Of a stretch of DNA of 64,000 nt, positions 23,268 to 39,512 are shown in pieces. Below the pieces are notes generated by a model that was not told where the DNA came from, searched no databases, and worked only from the letters and a program-made list of their open reading frames with translations. This DNA comes from Limanda limanda. Taxonomy: Eukaryota > Chordata > Actinopteri > Pleuronectiformes > Pleuronectidae. The number at the start of each line of letters is the position of its first letter. Position 1 is the first letter of the stretch. A program made the translations under genes and the position numbers. The DNA lies in the NCBI RefSeq assembly GCF_963576545.1, contig NC_083638.1:26794090-26858089 (forward strand), given 5' to 3'.

Positions 23268-26200
23268 GTAAGACTTCAGGATCCTTATTTTGCTCCACCA
23301 GAATTATAATTCTTCCATTGTCACCTTCCTCCCATATACTATGTTCAAAAGTAAAAACTCACAGTAACAAATCATGCTTTGCTGATGTCCCCCACCATGC
23401 TGCTTTCTATATATTTGACTTGAGACTAACCTGTGTAACAGACTCATCACACAGCGTCCTTTCCTCCGGAGCTGCAAACTACAGTGAAAAGACATTTCCA
23501 AGAGGTGAAGACTGCTTCTCTGCTCTGTGTCATTTTTCGTTGTTATTTTTGATTTCATCTTTTCCTCCCTAAGGAGACTTAGCAGCTCCCCTTCCCCATG
23601 TGCAACCCCCAGATCCCACACCAGCCGTCATATGTTCGCTCAGGGTGGAGAGGTTTAGCAGTGAGGCAGGAGATGAGCCTGCTGAGCTTCCAGACTGATG
23701 CTCAGAGGCTTGTTTATATAGTTTTTCTATTCATGTCCCTGCTACTGTTTAACACGATTAGCAACTTTGAAAGTTACGAACCAGGCTGGAACTGCCGGGC
23801 TAAAGAATTTAGCATTTTTTGCTGGATAAATAAATGAATATCATAGGGTTATGGCTGCCATAGATCTGGCTCCTTGAAACAGGCTGCTCTTGTGTAATGA
23901 CTTTAGGTGCGCCTGATTTTGTTTCCAGGCGTGACAGCTGGGCCAGTTCAGACTTTGCTTGGGGCAACGCCTGCAGTTGTGAAGTATTTGCCTGCTGGGG
24001 GGACATCTCTGTACGCATGAAATAATTAGTAAGGAAATTTGAGTGAGTTGTCTTTGTTATTTGGTGCTTGTCTCCTCCACGCACACCATCTGTGTGGTCT
24101 GTGTACTATTCAAAACTGAAAGTGTATTGTTTAGTCCAGGTTGGGTCTGTGGCCGACTGCGCATCTGTATAATCGAGCCAACTATTGTGGCCCAGAGTGG
24201 ATATAGAAGTGTCAGTTTGGCACTGAGGTGCGGTGAACAACAGTGGCAACAGAAAATCAGTACTCTGACTTTTTTAAAAATAATTATGTGTAAAGCTCTC
24301 TGATCACAGCTGAGCAACTTTGGGTGGAAGCTGTTGAGACCAAAATATTTTAGTTTTATTTTAAAACAGCAAACAGTTGGACAATTACATTCATGAATTC
24401 CAACAGTGACTTAATTTGAAATAAGACGCACTCTGAATTAGATTTTGTGTAATTTTGTGGACACATACTCAAAACAAACACGAGGCCAAAACAACACTAA
24501 CACCAAACAGCTACATATCTGAGTTATCCAGTGCTGTCCATGTGTCCACAATGGAACATATTTTCATAAGAATATAAGGACTGAGACAGGGCCTTGACAC
24601 AGCTGGGCTGGGGTTGGAGGGGACAGCATTGACTGCAATGACAGTAGAGAGAAACAACATTTTGTGATGGTCGCATTTCAAAAAATTGAAGTTGTTAATT
24701 TGCACATTTAACTTCTTTTAATTTCACATTCCTATTTTCATCATATATTAAAGTGTGGTTCCTGTAGTTCAGAATTTGGGTCCTTTTCAATGCTAGTTAA
24801 TTTTACAGATATTTTTTATTTGATACCTTATGCTAGGGTGCATTAAGCTAGATAACAATCAAACACAAAAACGTTTTTTCTCCCAACTACTGCAGTGCAG
24901 GTCAGTGACAACTGGTCGGACTATACAGGATAAAACTTTGCTAATTTACCCTGAGGACCTGGTCACAGCTAATTTAGCAGGCAGATACTGCTCAGCTAGA
25001 AGATGTTATGGTTTAGTTGACTGTTCTTGTTTGAACAGAACTGAGTTAGTGTTCATTCAGAGGACTGACAGAGAGAGTTTCTTCAGGTTAAGACCCAACA
25101 TGAAGCCCAGGAACAGTGCCAATTAGGAATTGTTCTGAATTCACATCTGTCTACAATCTCATATTAAATAAGTATGTGGGCAGATATAGTTTATTAATGA
25201 GTGTCGGGGTGAAGTGAGATAAAATAACTCACTTATACCCCTGCAGTACCCCACACAAGGAATATTCTTAAGCGGAAAGCCAGTGAAGGATCTTGTCTTT
25301 GACACTATGCCAGAGACTCCTGCTGGTCGGTCGTGGCGTCTGTGCAGAACGGGTTGAACCTGGGGGGGCTGAGGTGAACCTCTGACCACATGACCTCACT
25401 GACAGGTGAAAAGAAACAGCTGGTGACTCCGTGTGTAGTTACACTCTGCCCAGGCAAACTGCCGAGTCAGCAGTGACACGAAACAAAGGGTGGAAGGAAG
25501 TGGCCAGAGAAAAAAAAATTGTGCAAATGTTTAAATAAACCTTGTGAAACTGCTTCATTAAATTACTAGGTGCACGTGTGGGTGCATGTGTCCAACAAAA
25601 CAAGTCCTGTGGTTACACATAAGACACAAAGAAAATAACTCGTCTTTTTGTGGCAAATGTTTTCCTTCCTTCGAATGGTTCCTTCTATCAAATTGAATTC
25701 ATTTTCGGAAATTCTAGACATTTGAATAATTTATTGAATAATTTACTGATTCCGCTCACTCACACAAACACATTTACATACTGCAGTAATAGAGTGAGAA
25801 TAGTTCTTGCAAATCTGTATGTTAGACTAAGACAAACTAGATAAATGGTTTGTAATAGGGACCATGTGTCAGCTGGAATTTGGCGCGTGCATGCGTGTGT
25901 GCATGTGTGTGTGTGGCATGATTTTTGTGATGCTGCCGCTGCTTGGTGTGTTGTGTTGTGATAGCATCACCGCCCGCCTACACAGAGGAATATTGACAGA
26001 GCCCAGAGATAAGGAGCTCCTAACAGTATTGGACACTTTCCCTGTGTTGAGTGATTATAAATAGCAGCACCCTGCCAAGAGCGCAATCCTCCCATCGCTG
26101 ACTAGTCGTATTGACGCTTGTTGCCCTCTGGGACTCCAGAGACACTTTGCAGCAGGAGGGAACATGTTCAAGAGAGAGATGAATATTGTCCTAAATCACA

Positions 26201-27707
26201 TCTATCTGCCACGTCCTCCTGCTCCGCCTGCACCGACTACGCTCTTGTGTTGTTTCAAAAGAGACAAAAGCAGATCCCACACAGGCCGACGGCAGCACTG
26301 GTGCCTGTAGGTGTCTTATACCACTGCCTCACAATATAACAGGTAATGCTTTCCTGTGGAGTGCTGAATTATGCATGTGTAGGAAGATATAAATGACAGT
26401 GAATGCTTCAAAGGTGCCGGCACTTTAAAGGTACAATAAGAGTGAGAGACTGTTTTTACCAAACATCTTTTCACAGGGCCCAGACGCAGGAGCTCATGCT
26501 GGAGCTCTCTAAACCTGCAGATCTCAAATATCATTATTAGATGTAATATTTTCTTAAAGCCGATTCACAAGTTTCATTGGTATTCCGTGCCCTCTTAATT
26601 ACAGGAATGAGAATTACCAGTACAATATGCATCGCAGTAAATTTGACGGCCCTCGACAGCTAACTCTCGTCTGTCAGTTTTCTCATAAAAACCAGTTTGA
26701 TTTGTCCAATAATCATTAGTTCTATAGAAAGCAGGAGTCCAGGAAAGCCTTCCTCTCTGATTTGTCGTAGTAATTCACAGGATTTATGTAATTCATGGTC
26801 AAGTCAGGTTTTGATTGCATAAAAACATTCTGGAAAAGCTGCAGATATGGAGACATGTTCCGGGCTGGTCCTTCAAGACAAGGAGAGAAAAGACGTCATT
26901 AAAGCCAAATTATGAAGAACAGCATGTAGGTTCTTGTGGAAGGATTAAATGCAGAGGCTCATAGTTTCCTATTCTTTTGCCAGAGAATATTAAACACTCT
27001 TCAGACTTTCCCTCTGGAGGTTTACTTGCAGATTGAGTGTTTTCATTTAGCAATGGCAGGGTTCTGTTCTTCATTTCAGTGAGTGCTGCACGCTCAGAAT
27101 GTAAAGCAGGACTGTGTTGAGGGAGAGCATGTGTCCAGTTAACCTTATAGAGGGCAGCAACAATTACAAGCTTATCCTCAACATTTGGGTATAAAATGGA
27201 AATAGTTTTGAAGCCAACATCTGCTTGTTTTGATTTAGGGACTAATAACTATCAAACATTGCAATAATTTTATAATCTAATGATTCAGTTTCAAGGACTC
27301 AGTGTTCTCAGTGGCTCTGCCAGGAGCCCTCTGCTTACCTGCACCGCATTGCTTTGAAGAAAAATGGTCCCCAGGTTTGTTCAGTTTCAAGGATCAAACA
27401 GACGCTACGCTGCTACATTATTTATCAAGCAAAAACCCCTGAAAATTGTATGTAGCTCGGTGCTAATGAGTACACAGGCCATATTTATTACTGCTGCAGG
27501 AAGGGAAGGAGAAAAAAAAATCTGTTCTGCCTCTCCCCTTGGGTCTTGTTTTTTCTCTCTTAGCCCTACCACTCCTGTCTTACATGATCACTCTGTTATG
27601 CAGTAATAAATCTCTGGAATGGAGGAGACGCTGCGTTGACCTCAGAGGACGTCTGTGCCTTCAGTGGGGCCCAGAAAATACTGTCCCTGCATTCTTTTGA
27701 GCCAGCT

Positions 27708-27985
27708 CAACATTTTAGGGAAAAATGTCTAGTCGCCTTGTTGTAGAGTTGGATGACAAGATCGATACCACTTCCATGGCTTTGTGGTGACTGTGAAGCT
27801 ACTATGTGCAGTTGGTTAGCTTAGCATGACGTAAAGACTGTAAGCAGAGGGAAACAGCCAGCTTCCCTATAGAGAAGATGTGTTAACTTACTGCTAAACT
27901 AAACTAATGGGCTGCTGGATTTAGCCCTGTACTAATTAACAGAGTGATATCATCTTCTCATCTAACGATTGGCAAGAGAGCAAAT
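27708..27985. repeat. Dispersed teleost repeat copy (family B)
   Basis: Contains gagttggatgacaagatcga, taccacttccatggctttgt, gttggttagcttagcatgac, gtaaagactgtaagcagagg and gaaacagccagcttcc. It shares its motif order with the copies at 15122-15245 and 38564-38765. The downstream limit is uncertain. Confidence 0.65.
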
Positions 27986-28253
27986 TAACATATTACTCTG
28001 GTTTTATTTCTGCATATATAATAGAGTGTTTAATGGTTTTGTTTTTAATAAAAGGGGACCCATGTAGAAAGCTGCTCACTGTTCCAGAAGACAACATTTC
28101 ACAGCATGACACGGGGCTCCACCGCTAAAGATGTATTATTCACAGGGCAGTTACACAGTCGGCATCAACATGGAGCCGCCTATACACACACAGTAATGTA
28201 CAAGAGCTAGAGACTGAAAGTGTGGATTGAAAATTGCACGATAGCATTATTGC

Positions 28254-28296
28254 TGTGTGTTTGTGTGCGTGCGTGTGTGTGTGTGTGTACGTGTGT
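28254..28296. repeat. TG microsatellite, interrupted
   Basis: A TG run with TTG, CGTGCG and TACG interruptions. Confidence 0.9.
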
Positions 28297-29677
28297 TTTT
28301 AGAAAACATTCAGAAAGTTTCACCACCCACCGGCATGCAGCAGCCAGAGTAGATACCACTTTATCTCCACTTGGCAGCAACGCAGCAGGTATAAACTTAA
28401 TGGACATCATAGCCTCTAAAACTGAACTTGTGTTCTCTGCTGTTTGAGCTGGGAGAGCAGAGATAGCAGCGTGGTTCGAGCGGGGAGAGAAAGTGTGTAT
28501 CTAGATGGTTATCGGGGCCCTTTAAGGTGTCTGGGGCCTCCCAGGGCTCCCTGCCGGCCCCAGAGCGCCCGTCGAAGAGCCCAACTGTGCCAGTAATCTA
28601 TCCTCCTGCCATGCTGCTGTGCTCTCCACGCCGTTAATCCAATCACTCTCCTGCCACGGTGGGACAGGCAGAGCACTAATCCAGTTTACACAGCAACAAA
28701 AAAAAGCCCCAGACTCATTCCTCACTCCCCGCAGAGCATTGCCGGCTTCTCGATGTGACATTGAGTGAGAAAGATGAGGATAATTACAAGGGCAATTATT
28801 TTATTTTTATTATGTCTTCAGACTTTTTCCCCCCTTTTCCCCCATGCTCCAAGCTAATTGCCATGGCCTTGTCACAAAGACCCAAGGTGATAGCATGCAG
28901 CCATTCGGGAAGCAGAGAGTCAGGCGGCTTTAATGCCCCTTCGCCGCAGTTGTAGTTGAATCATTAGCATGCATCTGATGAGGTTTAGGCTTGCGTACAA
29001 TGGGGAGGGTGGACCTCAGATAAGTCATTTAGGCTAACAGGAACTTAATTAATTCTGTTTAATCTTTAGAAGGCTCCACAGGGGGACAGATTGGTATACA
29101 GCCCCTCACCAACTCCTTCACCTCCCTCTCAGCCCACCTAGCCTGGCTCGGCACTGAGGTTTGGCACAACAGGGGCGACTGGTCTCTGCATCAATATTGG
29201 CTTAATGTTGTGTACAGTACTAACACGTGTCATGTCTAATGAGAGCAGGTGGTGTATAAAGTCAGTGTTCATTTAGCCATCAGCTTGCAGGGGAACCCCG
29301 GTTAATGAGGTTGAAGGTGAGCGCATAAGAGAGAGACGCTGCCAGGCTCCTTCGATGCCACAGAATTCCCTCTGGGACTTTCACTAAATACTGCGCGTGT
29401 CTGAGATGTAGAGAAAAGCAGACCTGAATTAAGATTTTATCTGTCCTGCCACTGAGGAAAATCACCAACGGCGTCTTCTGTCTTCCAGGGTGATAGATAC
29501 TACTGTACTTGCTTAGGATGGGACTCAGTCTGAGAGGGCGCTGACGGGAAAGTGTGTGAAAAACGTTTGGAGTTAAAGGATGTTTCTGCGGTTGAGATTC
29601 TTTTAATGTCCCACATGCTCTCGGGTAAATTATAGAAAAGCTGAATTGTGACAAGTGGATCTGGGGATAATGGCACA

Positions 29678-29714
29678 GGGTTAGGGTTAGGGTTAGGGTT
29701 AACCCTAACCCTAA
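29678..29714. repeat. Head-to-head telomere-type repeat
   Basis: Four GGGTTA units at 29678-29701 are followed without a gap by accctaaccctaa to 29714. The vertebrate telomeric hexamer therefore inverts at 29701/29702, forming a near-perfect palindrome. The order, G-rich strand first and C-rich strand second, is the one known from telomere-to-telomere fusion points, but at 37 bp this is far too short to prove a fusion. Confidence 0.95.
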
Positions 29715-30034
29715 GTCACTTTACAACTTCACAGAGATGCAGTTGCATTGAGCACCTAACCCCTGCTGGGATTCACAGAAGACAGTGGTTGCACTGGGCG
29801 GCTCTGAGGTGTGAATGTGTTTAAATGTTTAAATGTAAAGTAGGATTTGGTGAAAAAATAAGCGTGTTCTCAGCAAACCCTCAGGACTTTTAGTTAAAAA
29901 AAAGAAGAAATTAAATTAAATTAAAAGAAGTTGAAACACTGCTTAAAAACTAAAAGGAATAAACACAACACTTTGCAAGTTTTATGTAAAAATTCAGAAT
30001 GAAAAATCCACTAATTAATTATTAACACCATCAA

Positions 30035-30125
30035 GCACCTAGCAGGATAATGCAAAAACTACTGGACAGATTCCCATGAAACTTGGTGGAACTGACTTCA
30101 ATTATTGTGCAGATCCAGGAAATAT
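30035..30125. repeat. Dispersed teleost repeat copy (family A, opposite orientation)
   Basis: Contains caggataatgcaaaaactac, tggacagattcccatgaaac, ttggtggaactgac, tgtgcagatccaggaaatat. It is the inverse of the family at 2901-3066 and 8221-8335, keeping the part with the atgaaacttggtgga core. Confidence 0.65.
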
Positions 30126-30395
30126 ACTTAACTAAACTAAATCAGCCCTGTTTAGAACACAAATATTTATTAGCGTGTCTAAGCTAATGAATTTAAAAGT
30201 GGTTTCAGGAGGGGCTTGTTGGGTCTTGGCTTAGGAATGTCCTGTACTGTTATAAGTGCTATTCTTGTTCAAATAGATGAAAGATAAATAAAAAGTGTTT
30301 TTAGTGAGGGAGGTCTGGAAGTGAAAAGGAGGTTAATGGAGTGTGAGTTTGATCCACAGTCAGCATATAGGTGTTCTGGTAACTCCAGAGAGAAA

Positions 30396-30423
30396 ACCAC
30401 TAGAGAAAACCATCTCTAGTGGT
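30396..30423. repeat. Short hairpin, 11-bp arms
   Basis: Perfect arms accactagaga/tctctagtggt around a 6-base loop. No further significance is visible. Confidence 0.9.
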
Positions 30424-33337
30424 CATGTGGACCAATATCGATTTGTGTTTAATGTAAGGAAGGCATATGGCCCCATGATAACACAGTAAACACTCAATGC
30501 CACACCCCAGTTATCAATTTGTTCAAGACACTCAAGTCACAGAGGAGCTCCGAAGTCCAAAGTGGCACAAAACACCAAGAAACATAGTGAAGATCCAATA
30601 TCCACAGGGTATGAAATGTCTTGTGGCTATGCTTTGTGAGATGACAGGGTTCTTTAAAGAACATTTGCCTTGTGGAATAAGGTTTATGAAGAAAATACGA
30701 CTTCTAGGTCCTGTCATTGGTTTTCTGAGATTTGTAGTAACACCAGCACCTCATAGTTATTTAAAGCTCCTCTTTTCAGAGTACACATTTCAGATGACCA
30801 TGGGCTGACTCCTGCATGCCACGGTGTGCACTGTGGTGAATATTGAGTTGTTATTTCTTTCATGTCCTAACTTTGTCAAGTCAGTGGTTTTAAAGACATC
30901 ATCATAAAGCGACATGACTGGAATGTTGTGTGACTGTAGCGCAAACAGTGACAAGCACATAGTCAGCAAACTGATCCAAAAATGTCACATACACAATGAT
31001 ATTGATCCAAAGTTTGCCAACTATAGCCATAAGCTGATGTTAGCATAAAAGTGTTTCTTTTAAAATCTGCACATTATGCTTTTACAGTTTTTCTTTGAGT
31101 ATGTAAAAGGTCTTTCAATTTAAAAAGACCATCGTCATCCGTGGGTGTGACATCATGATGCCCCACATTTTTATATTGCACGTTACAGCGACTTGCCTTG
31201 CACACTTCCTGACAAAGCAAAGGTAGAGGCCGACACTTCCTACTTGTGCTGGAAGTGGTTGACCAGTCACAACAGAGTGGGCCAGCTGGCCAATCAAAGC
31301 AGACCAGGTTATATCAAGCAGGGAGCCTTAAAGAGACAGGAGCTGAAATCAAATGTTTCAGACAGAGGCTGAAAAGAGGAGCTGCAGGAATGGATGATAT
31401 GTAGGAAAGTGACGTGTCTACTGAATATTAGAGCATGAAAACCTTATCGTGTTATAACCCAAATTAAAATGATCACGTAAAATATGAGCATAATACATCT
31501 CCTTTAAGTTGTGATGGTGCCACCTAGATAAATTCAGATTTGCTGTCACAAGTAAAGTCCAGGGCATCAGACAGGACAAGTACAAAGAAACAAAGGCCTC
31601 ATACTCAACAACTAGTTTTAGTGAAGGGACAAACAGGAGAAGGTTTTTATAAATGCCAGGAAGGAGCAAATCTCCTTTTTCATTAAAACATCCAGAATTT
31701 GAATCTTCTGCATCAAGCTGACACAACGAGACTGTCTTTGACTTTCAAAGGAACATTTTAAATGAGTGCACTATGCAACTAGGAGGTAATTAGTATGATT
31801 TTAGTGGGGGGGGGTGAAATCGATTTTTTTGAAATGCCTCCCAGCTGAAGACACACAGATGTTGGAGCTGGTTAATTGATTTGGGGGAAGAGTTATGATT
31901 GAATGAATGAGATTATTGTTTTGTAACCCAGAAGTGCAGCCACAGGCCAAGAGAGCGTCCTCCTAATCATGATGTCAGTGCCTAGGGTGTGGGACTGCAT
32001 TTGGTTTGGTTTCTACCTAATGTATCGAGAATGAGCACGTATGTATAGATGGAATGAAAACATATTGAGATTAGCTTATAGCAATGTGAAAGAGTGAACT
32101 AGATGACATATAAGTGATGACAACAGGGAGTGATAGGAAAACAAATGCCATACTATAGGTGGTGTCTTGCGTTAAATGTATCACATTCATATGAAAAATA
32201 TATTTTTGTTTGTTTGTTTACAGCCTGCCTTGTATTAGATTGCATACTGTGTTTCAATTCTGATTATCTGTTTATGAAATTTCAATGTATTTGCTTTTTT
32301 TATTGTAGTATTAAATTTGTTCAATTTTTTTTGTTTATTTGTATTTTTACATATACAGTTTATACTGTACAGTCTCTGTTCTATAACAGATGGTTGTATA
32401 TTGTTTATGAAGATTTTAAAGTTGAACAGATGAAGGTTAAATGAAGATGTTCTCTTCTAAAATTGGTACAGCGACAGTTGGCAGAGACAAGTGGAAGCTT
32501 CCTGTGTCTCTAGCACCAGCAGACTCCACATCAAATCACAGTAGCATGTTAATAACATGATATGTCAATAGTGAACTTTGACTCCTGAGCTTCATTATCA
32601 CTTTAATTAAGACTGTGAGGCTCCTGAGCTGAAACTTGCAATACTTTGCTGCTCTTTCCGACATCAGTCATGTCCAGCTGATCAGCGCCACTGACGTGAA
32701 TGGGAAATAGATGTAATAGATTTTAAAACAATGTCTGCTAATGGAAGCTGAGAGCAAGGAAGATTAATGGCTGATTGTTTAATTGATTAATATCCAGCCT
32801 CATTGGGTTTACAGTGAAGGGACTTCATTTCATGTTCTGCTGGTTTGCAGACTTTAAAGAGCTTCCTGTTGAGATCTCCGGTGCCTCGGCTGCTACCTCA
32901 CTTAGTGCAAACATGCTTTTGAATGCACAAGGTGAGCGGTAAAAACAGAAATCAGGCATTCACATTAGCAGCTACTTGAACTCTTTTACCATGATAATGC
33001 ATGTGAGCATACAGTCTATTGAGCTGTTTCCTTAACCCCTTCTCTGAAGGCGTCCTACATTAAAACTAATTAGAATATATTCGATTCCATGCTCTGAAAG
33101 CTTTTGATCCTCCTCTGATGCCTGATACGTCTGCAGAGAAGCGACCACAGATTGCTGTTTTCATCAAGAACAAAGGGACGCTTTAATTCCATAACCTGAG
33201 GAATTTCACATCCCATGATTCAATACACACAGAGCGGGTAGATAAGTCAGCGTTTTCCTGTGTCGCATAAGTGTCTCCATTCAGCAGCGCAGCATACATT
33301 TATGAAACGCTAAGCCTATTGTATCAGTTACATATGA

Positions 33338-37155
<3,818 letters not shown>

Positions 37156-37341
37156 GTTATTGAGTGCATAACCCAGGGTCGGGTTCTGGATAGGGCACGG
37201 ATTTGTCCTAAGGAGGTGTATGACATCATGCTGGGCTGCTGGCAGAGGGAACCGCAGCAGCGACTGAACATTAAGGACATTCAGAAGGTCCTGTTCGCCA
37301 TGGGAAAAGCCACGCCGGTCTACCTGGACATCCTGGGCTAG
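37156..37341 (+). CDS. ntrk3: ntrk3 last exon, coding part: C-lobe end and PLC-gamma tail
   Basis: Reads [61 protein letters not shown], then TAG at 37339-37341. CWQREPQQR is the last conserved block of tyrosine kinases, whose Arg forms a salt bridge with the PPE Glu. The terminal VYLDILG ends the protein as in all Trk receptors; its Tyr is the phosphorylation site that recruits phospholipase C gamma. The segment between QRLNIK and GKATP, with IQKVLFAMG, departs most from mammalian TrkC. The exon joins in frame with all previous exons, giving 359 residues in the window. Confidence 0.99.
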   Translation, partial: VIECITQGRVLDRARICPKEVYDIMLGCWQREPQQRLNIKDIQKVLFAMGKATPVYLDILG

Positions 37342-38563
37342 CAGCAGCCGCGGATGGCCCGTTCCTCGCCAGACAGACAGATGGACAGAGACATACGGAC
37401 AGACCGACACACACGAACCCAGGAATAACCAAACCAACCTGCTCCACTGTCGAAAAAAACATCTACAATGTTTGGGAAGGACTTAAGTGCCTGCAACACT
37501 TTTGGATATAGTGGATAAAACGTATTCAAAAAAATAACAAAAAAAAACACGCACTTTTACATTTTGTTTACTTGCGTATAAGATGTACAGGTTTGAAGAA
37601 AACTTTTTTTCCCCTCAAAAAACTGCAAAAACACACAAAAATGGAGACAAAAAGGGAAGCAATGTAGACTGGCAATAGGAAAATGGCCACAGTTTGATTC
37701 TACTATAGAGAGAACACATCAGAGTTAAAATCTATCCTGGGTTTGGTTTTATGAATATATATATAGAAATATTACATATATTTTATATTTATTTCTTTTT
37801 GTCAAGGTGTTGGAGGTTCTATCATGTTTGTTGCTAAGGGCTCGGCCCTGTCCGAAGACGCCACTGACCAACTATTGGCAGGGACTTGATGATGGAAGCC
37901 TTACTTGCACTCTGATTGGCCGGCTGAGCTTTTAATGGGAACTCTGCTTCTGTGGATTTACACTGGATGGTTTAAAAAAAAGGAGCACTCCGTAAAGGAC
38001 CTACCCAATCAGACAACTGACAAATCTATTTTAATTTAAATATAATGTACATATTGTAAAATTCTATGTGTCAAAATTATGTTAACTTATTTTTTCGGAC
38101 GTTATTTTAGTTCTTTTTCTGACTGTGATCTGGGTGGCTAAAGTTTAAAGCTATGGTAATTGTTTTCATCTTAAACTAGAGGAGATTTCTCTCGGCAGTT
38201 ACCTGTGTCAGTGCTGGTAAGTTGTCGTACGTGCTGAAGGTGAATAGATTTTGAAAAGCCCACTGACGCTGAATCACAGACTTTGGAGAACAGGGACGAC
38301 TTGGAGCCATGGTTCAACACGACACTTTTCCAAAGAGGTTTGGAAACCTCATGCTCACTTTTTCCAGTTCATTTACACCACAGCCCACAACACATACACA
38401 CGCTTTGAGAAACTATCCTGTCATTTTTCAGGCTTTATGATATAAAACTGCTTTTCCACTCTAAAGAAAACATTTTTGTAACTGAGATTATAAATCATTT
38501 GTGAGGCACAGGTGTGCGCCCTGCATACACAGGCTACGGAAATCTGTAAGGGAAAGAAAAGGT

Positions 38564-38765
38564 TCGACATTTTGTGAAAATGCAATTATTTACTCTCTCC
38601 CTGAGAGTTGGATACTGCTCCTATAATCTGTCAGCTCAATATGAAGCTACAGCCAGGAGTTAGCTTACCTTCGCATAAAGGCTGGGAAACAGCTCGTCTG
38701 GCTCCTTTCAAAGGGAAGAAAATCTGCCTACCACCACCTCTAAAGCACCTTTAACATCAGCAGGT
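38564..38765. repeat. Dispersed teleost repeat copy (family B)
   Basis: Contains tcgacattttgtgaaaatgc, tctccctgagagttggatac, agctcaatatgaagctacag, ccaggagttagcttacc, cataaaggctgggaaacagc and tgcctaccaccacctctaaa. It is the most complete of the three copies in the window, with limits approximate. Confidence 0.7.
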
Positions 38766-39136
38766 TGAGAGAGCTGAGGGGAAATCACAGTTTCCAGGCT
38801 CTGATCCAGAAGTAAGAAGACATATTTCAAATGTACACCCATTTATGATAAGGCACATGACCTGTATTTGAACAGAGCCTCAACCCCAACAGCATTTCCC
38901 AAAAGTCCATGGGTGAGTTGAGTAGCCTCAGCTGGTGAATAAAATTGATAGGGTTGAAATCATGGTTTTGTTGAAATTACAAAGGCTTGAACTTCTAACA
39001 GCCACGGCTGGGGTAGACAATGATTTATCTATAGACAGTTACCACAGGCTTCATTGTGTTTTTCAGAAAGACAGAAACTAGATTGAGTTAGAGAAACTAA
39101 TGGAACAGAGGTTAGCTCGAACATAGTCCCGCCTCG

Positions 39137-39185
39137 CCAGACCTATTTTCACAGTGCTGACACAGCACTGTGAAAATAGGTCTGG
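39137..39185. repeat. Perfect hairpin, 23-bp arms with a 3-base loop
   Basis: Left arm 39137-39159 (ccagacctattttcacagtg and ctg), loop aca, right arm 39163-39185, its exact reverse complement. The loop is too short for a typical microRNA precursor. Confidence 0.97.
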
Positions 39186-39512
39186 GCCGTACCATTATCA
39201 TTCTGCTCTTGGGGGAAACAACAGTCATAATCACAAGTGTCTTGGGTGCTGCTGAGCCCAGGATGCAGTGACAGTGTCCCTGAAAAATAGTGTGAGGAAG
39301 GAGAGTTTGTTCTTGTGGAACATTTCCACACAAAGAAAAACACACACAAAAGTGAATGTTGTCTGCGCAATTGGACAATCCAAATATTCAGGAAACTAGC
39401 TAAAAACCTATAGGGCATTTTCAGCTTATAGGTTGTTTGCTTGAATGTTGAGGTTGTTTCCTATAGTGAATTGGATTTTGACATTGGTAACAGATTGAGA
39501 AAAGAAAATAAA

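Larger units (their letters stand above)
37342..39512 (+). other. ntrk3: Probable ntrk3 3' untranslated region
   Basis: Sequence after the stop codon is AT-rich. It includes TATTTATTT at 37786-37794, close to an AU-rich stability element. AATAAA hexamers that could direct polyadenylation occur at 38938-38943 and 39507-39512. I cannot decide between them, and a shorter UTR ending at a variant signal is possible, so the end given is an upper estimate. The stretch includes a family B repeat (38564-38765) and a perfect 23-bp hairpin (39137-39185). If the transcript reaches the second signal, both are part of the mRNA. Confidence 0.5.

Noticed and set aside
22907..23572. 221-codon open frame on the + strand over the catalytic-loop exon
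   Set aside because: It reads the exon in the wrong frame and runs through both splice sites. The true frame (23024-23267) has the HRD and DFG motifs and correct phases.
39137..39185. MicroRNA precursor
   Set aside because: The 3-base loop and fully perfect 49-base hairpin do not fit a normal precursor, and no known seed was recognised.
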